Shown in pieces: positions 1-8,467 of a DNA stretch of 64,000 nucleotides. The DNA is from CALBPI01 sp045110335 (GTDB lineage Bacteria; Pseudomonadota; Gammaproteobacteria; Steroidobacterales; Woeseiaceae), in contig JBGCGB010000048.1 of the NCBI GenBank assembly GCA_045110335.1, positions 1 to 64,000 of the forward strand. The letters run 5' to 3'. A program made the translations under genes and the position numbers. The notes beneath the pieces are model-generated. The model did no database searches and was not told the origin of the DNA. It worked only from the letters and a program-made list of their open reading frames with translations. How positions within the stretch are numbered: the first letter of the stretch is position 1; every line of letters begins with the position of its first letter.

Positions 1-671
1 TCGCCGAGCGTGTTGTCGATCGTGCCGTCGAAACTGCTTGTGGTAGCGCTGATGCGCGCGCTCAGCACGTTATCGATTAAGCTGCCGGAAAAACTGCCAC
101 CCACTTCATAGAGCCCATCAGTACCCACGTCGACATTCACCCGGCCAGACGGCTCTGATGTCGGCCGCTTCGTGACATAGTTGATGGCGCCACCAAATGT
201 ATTGTTGCCGTAGAGCGCGCTTTGCGGGCCTTTAACCACCTCAACCCGTTCGATGTCCTGCAGGTTTAAACTGAGATTGGCTTTGTTGTTGATGAATACG
301 CCATCGACGAAGACACCGACGTTGTTATCCACACTCGCGACGTCAGTTTGCGCGAGACCGCGAATGGTAGGCGAACCGAGACCACCGCCGTTGAAAGATT
401 GAAACGTCAACCCCGCGGTGAGCGCGGCGATATCTTCAAGCGACTCGACATTGGCTCGCTCGATCGTTTCCGCAGACAACGCCGAAACCGATAACGGAAT
501 ACTTTGAAGACCTTCTTCACGCTTCCGCGCGGTGACTACAATTTCGTCGAGTGCGGCACCACTCCCGGTGGTCTCCTGCGCCATTACTGCAGGTACCAAT
601 AAGGCAGCAACGGTCGCAGCCAATAATGGATAGCGAACTTGGTTGAAAAAAGGCTGCTGAAATGACGTCAT
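1..671 (-). CDS. TonB-dependent receptor, N-terminal part (3' end off window)
   Basis: Outer-membrane ligand-gated importer that draws energy from TonB/ExbBD; the substrate cannot be told. Translating the minus strand from the ATG at 671 gives a signal peptide ending near PAVMAQ, then a TonB-box-like stretch (LDEIVVTARKREEG) and the plug domain. Plug motifs include SLEDIAALTAGL, TIRGL, VFVDGVF, DIERVEVVKGPQSALYG and GAINYVTKRP. About 224 residues are present, and the beta-barrel lies beyond the window edge. A GGAG ribosome-binding site sits about 7 nt before the ATG. The VxxGPQSALYG and TARKREE style is typical of the large receptor families of marine gammaproteobacteria and sphingomonads. 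I am confident of the family but not of the ligand. Confidence 0.93.
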   Translation of the reverse strand, partial: MTSFQQPFFNQVRYPLLAATVAALLVPAVMAQETTGSGAALDEIVVTARKREEGLQSIPLSVSALSAETIERANVESLEDIAALTAGLTFQSFNGGGLGSPTIRGLAQTDVASVDNNVGVFVDGVFINNKANLSLNLQDIERVEVVKGPQSALYGNNTFGGAINYVTKRPTSEPSGRVNVDVGTDGLYEVGGSFSGSLIDNVLSARISATTSSFDGTIDNTLG

Positions 672-868
672 GGGAAACTCCGAGCATGGATCTCATTGTG
701 GGGATAAACAGACTTGTCGCAGATAGCGGCGCCACGACAGGGGAACATGAAAGCGGTTGGGCAACGAGATAGGAATGACGACGGGACACGCATTTCACAT
801 AACGAAACGCCATCCAAGCGAGGAGCATACGGGTCCAGCGGAATCGCAGGCGGCCGGCCCGGCCTGAG

Positions 869-1090
869 TTAAGAATCGGACAAACCTATTCGGTTACCTT
901 CAGAGTCTAGAAAGTCAGCGACGAATCCGTATTGACCCGTTTGTGTCTTTGGATACGCCACCTCACCACACAAGTCCACGACACGCTGCAAAAGATCATC
1001 AATCGACGACATTGCGAAGTACACAAGGCAACCTACCTCAGATGGTTTGTAACTGTCACCTTCTGCAAGAGACCCTAAACATTGATCAAC
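869..1090 (-). pseudogene. VOC/glyoxalase-family remnant, C-terminal half only
   Basis: The minus strand reads about 74 codons ending at the TAA at 869-871. They contain the typical C-terminal half of a small VOC (glyoxalase/bleomycin resistance) protein: EGDSYKPSEVGCLVYF, then a DDLLQRV helix, GGEV-like CGEVAYPKT, GQYGFVADFLDSEGNRIGL. Family members run about 115-125 residues with an N-terminal beta-alpha-beta-beta-beta unit. Here an in-frame TGA (1091-1093) closes the frame upstream and no N-terminal half is visible in any frame before the marR promoter. The only in-frame ATG lies inside the conserved core. I infer a truncated, non-functional remnant. Use of a non-ATG start to make a short peptide cannot be excluded. 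Confidence 0.6.
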
Positions 1091-1172
1091 TCAAAACAGT
1101 CGCGCGCTAAATCACCCCGCTAAGTTGTAGTGCGGCGCATCAGCGCTTGAAGAAAGAACGCTCGAATCACTA

Positions 1173-1192
1173 TTAGTTGATATATAAACTAA
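1173..1192 (+). promoter_or_regulatory. Candidate MarR operator (18/20 palindrome)
   Basis: A 20-bp near-perfect palindrome with arms TTAGTT and AACTAA around an AT-rich core lies 44 bp before the marR start codon. Only two of 20 positions break the symmetry. Its length and TTAGTTGAT arm resemble known MarR-family operators. A -10-like TACAAT follows at 1209-1214, so the palindrome would cover the -35 region. I infer autorepression of the marR-hydrolase pair. Confidence 0.65.
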
Positions 1193-1235
1193 ATGGTATT
1201 AGCATGCCTACAATACTTTAAAGACGAACATAAAC

Positions 1236-1724
1236 ATGCCCGCTTCAGACCGCCAAAGAATAGAACAAGCCTCCTGGTTCGCCGTCGTCGAAGCCTACGA
1301 GAAATGCGGCCGGCTATACGCCGCCATGCTCGATGAGCTCTCGTTGACCGTAGCGCAGTATGATGCGTTGATCGTGGTGCGCAGCCTTGCCGATGAAGCG
1401 ACCCCGCGTGCAATCGCCGAACGCTTGCTGGTCACGCGTGGCAATGTCACAGGCCTACTGCGCCGCTTGCAGGACAACGGCCTGCTTAGCACTGAAAAAC
1501 ATCCAACGGATGCACGCTCTTTCTTGTGCCATCTAACCGATGAAGCCTTAAGAAGGCTCAAGCTGGCCGACAAAGCCGCATCCGAGTTTATACGCCAGCA
1601 ACTGGCGCCCTTCGACAGCAATGCACTCAGTCATCTCGAACGTGATATGAAGCGCATGTCTCAACATCTGGACAGCATGCAACCAACAAAAATTGCAGCT
1701 GATGCCAAACAGGAAAGCTCATGA
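1236..1724 (+). CDS. MarR-family transcriptional regulator
   Basis: A 162-residue winged-helix repressor, the usual length for MarR proteins. Helical dimerisation segments flank the DNA-binding domain. The recognition region is RAIAERLLVTRGNVTGLLRRLQ (about 67-88), followed by the wing DNGLLSTEKHPTDARSFLCHLT. The ligand is unknown; proteins of this type usually sense aromatic or acyl ligands or oxidants. The strong palindrome upstream at 1173-1192 suggests autoregulation. The stop overlaps the start of the alpha/beta hydrolase gene (ATGA at 1721-1724), so the two are translationally coupled and the hydrolase is the likely co-regulated partner. Confidence 0.9.
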   Translation: MPASDRQRIEQASWFAVVEAYEKCGRLYAAMLDELSLTVAQYDALIVVRSLADEATPRAIAERLLVTRGNVTGLLRRLQDNGLLSTEKHPTDARSFLCHLTDEALRRLKLADKAASEFIRQQLAPFDSNALSHLERDMKRMSQHLDSMQPTKIAADAKQESS

Positions 1725-2533
1725 ATACTGCGACCGATTCCGTACAAACCCCACGCGCACCCAGTCGCTGGGCATTGCTCTGCGAAAGCCGAGCCGCAAT
1801 CGATATTGCGCGGATGTGGGGCCCGCTAGCGCTTAGCGAAGTCGTCAAGATGTCTCGTGACGAAGCCAGATTACTGATTGTCGTACCCGGCTTCGGCGCG
1901 GACGATTCATCCACCGTTCCCATGCGACGCTTTCTCAAGAACAAAGGCTATCGTGTTGAAGGCTGGGGACTTGGGCGCAACCTCGCAGGCGTTAACATGC
2001 CGCACACGTTAAATGATCTCGCTGCTTCATGGGATGTTGAACCGCGCGCTGAATACAACGGTGAAGCATCAGTTCCGTATTTATGCGATCGGTTGACTGA
2101 GCGCGTGCAAACACGCGCCACGGAAACCGGCTTACCGGTAACGATCATTGGCTGGAGCCTGGGCGGCTATCTCGCTCGCGAAGCAGCGAGGGACCTTCCT
2201 GCTATCGTCAATCAGGTCATCACCATGGGTTCGCCGACAATCGGTGGACCAAAGTACACATCGGCCGCGAAATTTTTCTCATCGCGAGCGATGGATCTGG
2301 ATTGGATCGAAACAGAAATCACAAAACGTGAAAACTGCCCCATTCAGCAACCGATCACGCTGATCTACAGCAAGAGCGATGGCGTTGTCGGCTGGACGGC
2401 CGCGCAAGATTACTACTCAGCGAACGTCGAGACGATCGAAGTCAATGGCGCCCACCTGGGGTTGGGTTTCAACCCCACGGTGTGGCGCCACGTTTTGACC
2501 GCGTTGGATCGCCTGCAGTCGCAGACCGACTAG
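1721..2533 (+). CDS. Alpha/beta hydrolase (PGAP1/lipase-like)
   Basis: A predicted serine hydrolase of 270 residues with no signal peptide. The oxyanion region reads LLIVVPGFGADDSSTVPM, then RRFLKNKGYRVEGWGLGRN, the pattern of PGAP1/class-2 lipase-like hydrolases that recognise a long acyl or ester substrate. The nucleophile elbow is GWSLGG (about 143-148), the acid is probably in IYSKSDGVVGW and the histidine in VNGAHLGLGFNP. It starts inside the marR stop codon, with which it should be co-transcribed. It ends one base before the convergent thiolase stop. The natural substrate is unknown. Confidence 0.85.
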   Translation: MNTATDSVQTPRAPSRWALLCESRAAIDIARMWGPLALSEVVKMSRDEARLLIVVPGFGADDSSTVPMRRFLKNKGYRVEGWGLGRNLAGVNMPHTLNDLAASWDVEPRAEYNGEASVPYLCDRLTERVQTRATETGLPVTIIGWSLGGYLAREAARDLPAIVNQVITMGSPTIGGPKYTSAAKFFSSRAMDLDWIETEITKRENCPIQQPITLIYSKSDGVVGWTAAQDYYSANVETIEVNGAHLGLGFNPTVWRHVLTALDRLQSQTD

Positions 2534-2534
2534 T

Positions 2535-3716
2535 CTAAGCGACCTCGAACAAACCGGCGGCGCCCATACCACCGCCAACGCACATGGTGCAGACGACAAA
2601 CTTCGCGCCGCGACGTTTGCCTTCGATGAGTGCGTGACCAACCATGCGGGCACCGGACATGCCGTAAGGGTGACCAATAGAGATCGCACCACCATTAACG
2701 TTCAGCAGGTCGTTGGGAATACCCAGTTTATCGCGGCAGTAAATCACTTGCACAGCAAACGCTTCGTTCAACTCCCACAAGCCAATGTCGTCCATTTTGA
2801 GGCCATTGCGCTCAAGCAACTTGGGCACCGCAAACACGGGACCAATACCCATTTCATCGGGCTCGGTGCCAGCAACCGCCATGCCGCGATAAATACCCAA
2901 GGGCTCCAAACCGCGCTGTTCTGCAAGCTTACTGTCCATCAATACCGAAGCCGATGCGCCATCCGACAATTGGCTCGCATTACCAGCAGTAATGACGCCG
3001 CCCTCGACGACCGTCCGCACATTACCGAGACCCTCGAGCGTGGTTTCAGGACGGTTGCCTTCGTCTTTTTCCAGCGTCACATCATGGAATGAAATTTCTT
3101 TCGTTTCCTTGTCCATGACGCCCATGTTTGAGGGCATCGCGACGATCTCATCGTCGAACTTGCCGGCCGCCTGGGCAGCTGCCGTGCGTTGCTGGCTCTG
3201 GAAGCCGTATTCGTCCTGCGCTTCACGCGAAATACCGTAGCGCTTGGCAACCACTTCAGCAGTTTCAAGCATCGGCATGTAGATATGCGGTGCCGCAGCC
3301 GTGACAGCCGGATCGACGCCACGATGACGATTCATATGTTCGTTCTGAACAAGACTAATCGACTCGACACCACCGCCCACGGCGACGGACATGCCATCAG
3401 AAATGATCTGCTTGGCCGCCGTCGCAATCGCCATCATGCCGGACGAACATTGACGATCAATCGTCATCCCACTGACGGTGACCGGCAAACCGGCCGCGAC
3501 CAATGCCTGACGCGCAACATTACCGCCCGTGCTGCCTTGTTGTAGCGCGCAACCCATAATGACGTCGTCGATTTCGTCAGGGGCGACACCCGACTTCGCC
3601 ACCGCTTCACGGATGGCATGGCCGGCCAATGATTGGCCTTGAGTATTATTGAACGCACCGCGATAAGCGCGACCGATCGGCGTGCGTGCCGTAGATACAA
3701 TGACTGCTTCTTTCAT
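2535..3716 (-). CDS. Acetyl-CoA acyltransferase (thiolase)
   Basis: Degradative or biosynthetic thiolase of 393 residues, the standard length, which cleaves 3-ketoacyl-CoA with CoA or condenses acetyl-CoA. The acylated cysteine is Cys90 in DRQCSSGMM. The C-terminal GGAISIGHPYGMSGARM carries the active-site histidine and CTMCVGGGMGAAGLFE the second cysteine. WELNEAFAVQ (usual NEAFA block) is intact. The start has a GGAGA ribosome-binding site. It is the last gene of a three-gene minus-strand operon (MaoC hydratase, SDR, thiolase; 12-nt gap to the SDR), so it should act on the 3-ketoacyl-CoA produced by those two enzymes. The exact chain-length preference is unknown. Confidence 0.95.
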   Translation of the reverse strand: MKEAVIVSTARTPIGRAYRGAFNNTQGQSLAGHAIREAVAKSGVAPDEIDDVIMGCALQQGSTGGNVARQALVAAGLPVTVSGMTIDRQCSSGMMAIATAAKQIISDGMSVAVGGGVESISLVQNEHMNRHRGVDPAVTAAAPHIYMPMLETAEVVAKRYGISREAQDEYGFQSQQRTAAAQAAGKFDDEIVAMPSNMGVMDKETKEISFHDVTLEKDEGNRPETTLEGLGNVRTVVEGGVITAGNASQLSDGASASVLMDSKLAEQRGLEPLGIYRGMAVAGTEPDEMGIGPVFAVPKLLERNGLKMDDIGLWELNEAFAVQVIYCRDKLGIPNDLLNVNGGAISIGHPYGMSGARMVGHALIEGKRRGAKFVVCTMCVGGGMGAAGLFEVA

Positions 3717-3728
3717 GAAATTCTCCGT

Positions 3729-4652
3729 TTAGCGGTCGAGCTTGATGCCGTGTTTTTTGGCGAGTGCCGTTAAGAATTTTCGGCTTTGATCACCGCCCTG
3801 CATGAGCTCTTCGCTCGTGCTGAGGTCGGAAGCTTCTTCCCAGGCCGCAGCTAGTTTTTCCGCCGTCGCGTCTTCGCCGTCCAACAGAACGCCTTGCGTT
3901 TCGACAATTGCTGCACGTGCGAAACCGCCCGCGCCTGCCGCAATAATCTGGCGGCTACCGGCATCTTTGCTACACATGAAAATCACGGCCGGCGTAACAA
4001 GCTCCGGCTGCAACGCCGCGAGCACTTCCGGTGGCATCAAATCTTCGGTCATGCGAGTCGCAGCGACCGGCGCCAACGCATTAACATGAATGTTGTACTT
4101 CATGCCTTCGAGGTGAAGGGTGTTCATCAAACCGATAACACCTAGCTTTGCGGCACCGTAGTTTGACTGACCGAAGTTGCCATACAAACCGGATGAGGAA
4201 GTGGTCATCATGATGCGACCGTAACCTTGCTCGCGCATGATTTCCCAGACGGCTTTGCTGCAATTGACACTGCCCATTAAATGCACATCGACGACCATCT
4301 GGAAATCGGCAAGATCCATTTTGACAAACGTCTTGTCTCGCAGGATGCCGGCATTATTCACCAACACATCGACACGACCCCAGGCATCCACTGCCGCAGC
4401 GACCATCGCCTGCACTTCGTCCATTTTCGTGACGTTGGCACCGTTGGCCATCGCCTCACCGCCGGCTGCAGTGATCTCGTCAACAACCGCTTGTGCTGCA
4501 CTGACAGAACCGCCAGTACCATCGCGCGAACCACCAAGATCGTTAACAACGACTTTCGCGCCGCGCTTGGCGAATTCGAGTGCATGCGAACGACCCAAGC
4601 CGTTTCCCGCACCGGTGACTATGACCACCTGATCATCAAAACGAATACTCAT
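3729..4652 (-). CDS. SDR-family (R)-3-hydroxyacyl-CoA dehydrogenase-like protein
   Basis: NAD(P)-dependent oxidoreductase of 307 residues, resembling the dehydrogenase domain of eukaryotic peroxisomal multifunctional enzyme 2 (HSD17B4). It has the Rossmann motif VTGAGNGLG near the N-terminus, VNNAGILRDKTF, the catalytic SSSG...YGNFGQSNYGAAK (Ser-Tyr-Lys), and the extended C-terminal tail usual for this subgroup (about 305 rather than 250 residues). I chose the ATG at 4652 because AAGGAA lies just upstream; an in-frame start at 4697 would overlap the preceding gene. MaoC hydratase precedes it by 10 nt and thiolase follows. The context supports oxidation of (R)-3-hydroxyacyl-CoA. Confidence 0.9.
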   Translation of the reverse strand: MSIRFDDQVVIVTGAGNGLGRSHALEFAKRGAKVVVNDLGGSRDGTGGSVSAAQAVVDEITAAGGEAMANGANVTKMDEVQAMVAAAVDAWGRVDVLVNNAGILRDKTFVKMDLADFQMVVDVHLMGSVNCSKAVWEIMREQGYGRIMMTTSSSGLYGNFGQSNYGAAKLGVIGLMNTLHLEGMKYNIHVNALAPVAATRMTEDLMPPEVLAALQPELVTPAVIFMCSKDAGSRQIIAAGAGGFARAAIVETQGVLLDGEDATAEKLAAAWEEASDLSTSEELMQGGDQSRKFLTALAKKHGIKLDR

Positions 4653-4662
4653 AACAAATTCC

Positions 4663-5124
4663 TTACTGAACGATAAACAGCGAAAGCGTTTCGGCAATCA
4701 ATGCCGGCTTCGCCTGGTCTTTGATTTCAACGGTGACGGTGCTCTTGAACAGCAGCTGTCCCGGATTCTTTTCGGTCACACTATCCAACACCATATGTGC
4801 CCGTACGCTACTGCCAACCGGAACCGGCTGCAGGAAGCGAAGCTTGTCGGAGCCGTAGTTGATCGCCATGACCATGCCTTCCGGAGCGATACCGCATTGC
4901 GCGCTCAAGTAAGGCAGCAATGACAACGTCAAATAGCCGTGCGCAATCGTCGTTCCAAAGGGCGTCGCTTTAGCTTTCTCTTCGTCGAGATGGATGAACT
5001 GGTGATCCAAAGTCGCATCCGCGAATGCATTAACGCGGTCCTGATCGATTTGAAACCACTCGGACGGTTCGCGTTGCTGACCGACATAATTTTCTAGCTT
5101 GGAAACAGGTACAACGGTTGACAT
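4663..5124 (-). CDS. MaoC-family (R)-specific enoyl-CoA hydratase
   Basis: Hot-dog-fold hydratase of 153 residues, expected to hydrate trans-2-enoyl-CoA to (R)-3-hydroxyacyl-CoA. The hydratase-2 motif is clear: FADATLDHQFIHLDEEKA followed by GTTIAHGYLTLSLLPYL, with the catalytic Asp and His in DHQFIHLD. It is first in the operon with the SDR and thiolase. The ribosome-binding region is a G5 run followed by C4 directly before the ATG, so it could fold on itself and limit translation. The carboxylesterase gene is divergent, 75 nt away. Confidence 0.92.
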   Translation of the reverse strand: MSTVVPVSKLENYVGQQREPSEWFQIDQDRVNAFADATLDHQFIHLDEEKAKATPFGTTIAHGYLTLSLLPYLSAQCGIAPEGMVMAINYGSDKLRFLQPVPVGSSVRAHMVLDSVTEKNPGQLLFKSTVTVEIKDQAKPALIAETLSLFIVQ

Positions 5125-5199
5125 GGGGCCCCCGGGTTGAAGTGTGAAACTGAACTGGGGATTATAGCGGATTGACGCCTATACAGTGACGGAATCAGC

Positions 5200-6720
5200 A
5201 TGATCGACACTCAGATCAATACCACCCTCGGCCGAGTCAGGGGCTACCTCGCCGATGGTGCCCGCGTCTGGCAGGGTGTGCCCTACGCCACCCCACCATT
5301 GGGCGAGCTGCGTTGGCAGCCACCGCAGCCGCATAGCCCCTGGAAAGGGCTTCGCGAAGCGCACCGCTATGGCCCGCCAGCCGTTCAGCATTTGTCGCCA
5401 ATGGGCGCTCAAATTGCCGGTGGGTTTGGTGTTGGCGATGAGGATTGTCTGACATTAAACATCTTCTCGCCGGAGCATGCGACGACGAAGCGCCCTGTCA
5501 TGGTCTGGATCCACGGCGGCGGCTTTTCTGTCGGCGCTTCGTCACAAGCCTGGTATGACGGAACGCGTTTGGCGCGTGAAAATAACACGGTCATTGTCAG
5601 CATTAATTATCGCCTTGGTGCCCTCGGGTTTTTACGCTTAACCGACGTGACGGGAGGCCAGATTCCTGCCACCGGCAACGAGGGCTTGATGGATCAGATC
5701 GCTGCGTTGCAATGGATTCGCGACAACATCGCGCAATTTGGTGGCGACCGCGAGAACATCACGCTGTTTGGTGAATCGGCCGGTGGCATGGCCATTGCCA
5801 GCCTTCTAACAATTCCCGCCGCTGCGGGACTGTTCGACAAAGCCGTCATACAGAGTGGATCCGCGCATGGCGTTCATAGCCTTGAAACCGCCAACCGTGT
5901 CGCCGACCAATTCTTGAAGCTGCTACCGGAAGACGCTCGTAATAACCCTTACGAGGCGGATCCGACGAGCCTCGCCGAAGCGACAGCAACCATCAATGGT
6001 CGAATGATGCTTGATGAACGACTCTCGATCATGCCAATGAGACCCGTCGTGGATGGCGCGTTCCAGCCCGACGTTCCTGCTGTTGCGATGCGCAACGGAA
6101 ACGCATCGAAAATACCCGTTGTTATTGGCTACAACAAAGACGAATGGCGCTATTTCGCTCAAGTCGATCGTGCGATGAAGCGCCTCGATCACGCGGCATT
6201 ACATGAGCGCCTCACCTATCATTTTACTGACGCCGAAATCGACCGACTACTAACCGCATATGATTATCGAAAAGGGCAAGCAGGCGAAACATTTCGGGTT
6301 TACAGCGCTTTTCATGGAGACGCGGCGTTCTGCATTTCCAGCGAACGCGCGGTGAACGCATTAGCCGCGCATCAACCCGTGTACAAATATCGTTTTGATG
6401 TGCCGGCGCCGGGACTCGGCGGACTCATGGGTGCATGCCATGTCACGGAAATTCCCTATGTCTTCGGCACACTGGATGCGATCGGCATGAACGTTTTGTT
6501 CCAGACCGGCGATTTGGCAGAGTCAGTATCGAAAGACGTTCGTCAGTGGTGGACGCAATTTGCAGCAACCGGCCAGCCCGATAGAGCGCGCTGGTCAAGC
6601 TATGCGGACCATCCCGGCAAATGGGCGATTCACGAACAGTCCGCTTATTTACCCGCAAAAGAAACGTTACGCGATCACTTTTGGTCGTCGATCAGTGACG
6701 ACAAACTCACCACCATCTAG
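5200..6720 (+). CDS. Type-B carboxylesterase
   Basis: Carboxylesterase/lipase of 506 residues, the usual length of the family. The N-terminal block is GRVRGYLADGARVWQGVPYATPP-like (positions 12-34), with GDEDCLTLNIFSP, then the oxyanion hole HGGGFSVGASS. The nucleophile is GESAGG, with the acid later in the chain and His in GACHVTEIPYVFG. No signal peptide is visible, so it is probably cytoplasmic. It lies divergently between the MaoC operon and the acyl-CoA synthetase gene. I infer that it releases acyl or alcohol units that these neighbours activate and degrade; the real substrate is unknown. Confidence 0.92.
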   Translation: MIDTQINTTLGRVRGYLADGARVWQGVPYATPPLGELRWQPPQPHSPWKGLREAHRYGPPAVQHLSPMGAQIAGGFGVGDEDCLTLNIFSPEHATTKRPVMVWIHGGGFSVGASSQAWYDGTRLARENNTVIVSINYRLGALGFLRLTDVTGGQIPATGNEGLMDQIAALQWIRDNIAQFGGDRENITLFGESAGGMAIASLLTIPAAAGLFDKAVIQSGSAHGVHSLETANRVADQFLKLLPEDARNNPYEADPTSLAEATATINGRMMLDERLSIMPMRPVVDGAFQPDVPAVAMRNGNASKIPVVIGYNKDEWRYFAQVDRAMKRLDHAALHERLTYHFTDAEIDRLLTAYDYRKGQAGETFRVYSAFHGDAAFCISSERAVNALAAHQPVYKYRFDVPAPGLGGLMGACHVTEIPYVFGTLDAIGMNVLFQTGDLAESVSKDVRQWWTQFAATGQPDRARWSSYADHPGKWAIHEQSAYLPAKETLRDHFWSSISDDKLTTI

Positions 6721-8403
6721 TCAGCCGTTCATCGCCGCCAACGCCGCTTCGCGTAATCCGCGTTTGTAAATTTTAGCCGTGGCACCGCGCGGCAAAGGCT
6801 CGCCGACAATATCAATGCGAACCGGCACTTTGTAATAAGCCAGGCGCGCCTTAACAAACTCCTGCAAGGCCGAACCTTGCAGCGCACCGTCACGCGAATA
6901 CACAACAGCGACTAATTGCTCGCCCAGCTTTTCATCGGGCAGGCCAAAGACCGCCGATTCTTCGACGGCCTCGTGTTCATACAATGCATTCTCGACTTCC
7001 TGACAGCTAATGTTCTCGCCGCCCCGGATGACGATATCTTTAAGACGATCAACGATAAACAGGTAACCGTCTTCGTCGACATAGCCGACGTCGCCAGTGG
7101 CCAGGAAGCCATCTCGCAATACCTCTGCTGTTGCGTCCGGCTTGTTCAAGTAGCACTTCATATTGGAGACCGACTTCAGCCAGATTTCGCCAGCCTCGCC
7201 TTGCGGGCAGTCATTGCCATCGGGATCGACAATACGCATTTCCATCGTCGGAAAACACGGCTCGCCGACGCTGGTCGGTTTACTTTGATAGTTCACCCCG
7301 GAATTCGCGGTACCGAGCGCCGAGCTTTCAGTGAGGCCATACCCCACGGCCGGCATGACGTTCTCGAGCGCTTGATCAATCAGCGGCACGTGCGCTGCCG
7401 GTCGCGCGGCACCGCCACCACTGACCGCATAAAGCGACGACAAGTCAGCACTGCTTTCTTTCGCCGCCTGCGCCAGTTCGTATGACATGCTGGGTACGCC
7501 ATTGAACGCCGTCAAACGTTCGGTTTCGATCAATTCGATCGCTTTTTGAACATCCCATCGGTCCATCACAACGATTTTCTGGCCCGCCAGCATCGACAGC
7601 AAGAACATCGCATTGCAGCCTGTCACGTGGAACAACGGCACCGTCATCAAGATGCCCATTTGGCGACCTTCCGCCGGGCCCTGCCCGCGCACCGTGCGGT
7701 CAGCAACCGTCAACAGACCCCAGGTCATCAGTGCATTGATCGTAGCGCGATGCGATGTGACCACACCTTTTGGGTTGCCGGTCGATCCGGAGGTATAAAA
7801 AATGGTGCCTGCATCGTCAGGCGTAACGGTTGCGGCAGCCGGCTCCGCATCGCCAGAAGCGATAAACGTCGCCCAATCCGTCGCACCATCGGCATTCCCG
7901 CGCGCACAGATCACTTGAAGGCCATGCTTACCCGCGACAGGCGCCAGTCGATCCGCACGTTGCGGGTCCGCAATGACGATCTTCGCGTCACAATCACCGA
8001 ACGCGTAGTCCAGTTCTTCGGTTTGCCACCAGCCGTTCATCGGCACTGCGGCCGCGCCGATTCGCGTAATCGCCATGTAAGCGATCATCCATTCGGGGTA
8101 GTTTCGCATCGCAATCGCGACCGGCTGTCCGGGCTGAACCCCCATCTTTTGCAGTGCAGAACCGGCTTGTTTGGACAACGCATTGGCCTCACCATAGGTG
8201 ATGCGTTCATCGTGATAGACGATGAAATCAAGGTCTGCAAACTCAGTGCAAGTGGCGTCGTAGAGCGTGCCTAGCGTTGGGGGTGCATTCTTAAAGATCG
8301 TGTAGTCGACCCCATCCAGGCTAACCCTTTCCGTTGCAAACCGCGGATCCTCTTTGATCACATGGTCACAAAACTTCTGGACGCTTAAGTCGACTGACCC
8401 CAT
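6721..8403 (-). CDS. AMP-dependent acyl-CoA synthetase/ligase
   Basis: ANL-superfamily enzyme of 560 residues that adenylates a carboxylic acid and transfers it to CoA. Motifs: P-loop-like FYTSGSTGNPKGVV, aromatic/adenine motif VGYGLTESSA, TGDVGYVDEDGYLFIVDRLKDIVIRGGEN (positions near 450), and a C-terminal PRGATAKIYKRGL, which carries the catalytic lysine although the usual TGK reads TAK. I use the ATG at 8403, preceded 6 nt away by GGGGGAA, rather than an upstream in-frame ATG at 8460. The gene abuts the convergent carboxylesterase stop and follows the GNAT gene. A fatty or aromatic acid substrate is likely but unproven. Confidence 0.92.
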   Translation of the reverse strand: MGSVDLSVQKFCDHVIKEDPRFATERVSLDGVDYTIFKNAPPTLGTLYDATCTEFADLDFIVYHDERITYGEANALSKQAGSALQKMGVQPGQPVAIAMRNYPEWMIAYMAITRIGAAAVPMNGWWQTEELDYAFGDCDAKIVIADPQRADRLAPVAGKHGLQVICARGNADGATDWATFIASGDAEPAAATVTPDDAGTIFYTSGSTGNPKGVVTSHRATINALMTWGLLTVADRTVRGQGPAEGRQMGILMTVPLFHVTGCNAMFLLSMLAGQKIVVMDRWDVQKAIELIETERLTAFNGVPSMSYELAQAAKESSADLSSLYAVSGGGAARPAAHVPLIDQALENVMPAVGYGLTESSALGTANSGVNYQSKPTSVGEPCFPTMEMRIVDPDGNDCPQGEAGEIWLKSVSNMKCYLNKPDATAEVLRDGFLATGDVGYVDEDGYLFIVDRLKDIVIRGGENISCQEVENALYEHEAVEESAVFGLPDEKLGEQLVAVVYSRDGALQGSALQEFVKARLAYYKVPVRIDIVGEPLPRGATAKIYKRGLREAALAAMNG

Positions 8404-8467
8404 CGTATTCCCCCGAATTGATTGATGCCTAGAGTGTAACCGAGCCGCGACAGGATACAAATGCCCG

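Noticed and set aside
7546..8274. 242-codon plus-strand frame inside the acyl-CoA synthetase gene
   Set aside because: Antisense shadow of a conserved enzyme; Arg- and His-rich with no domain.
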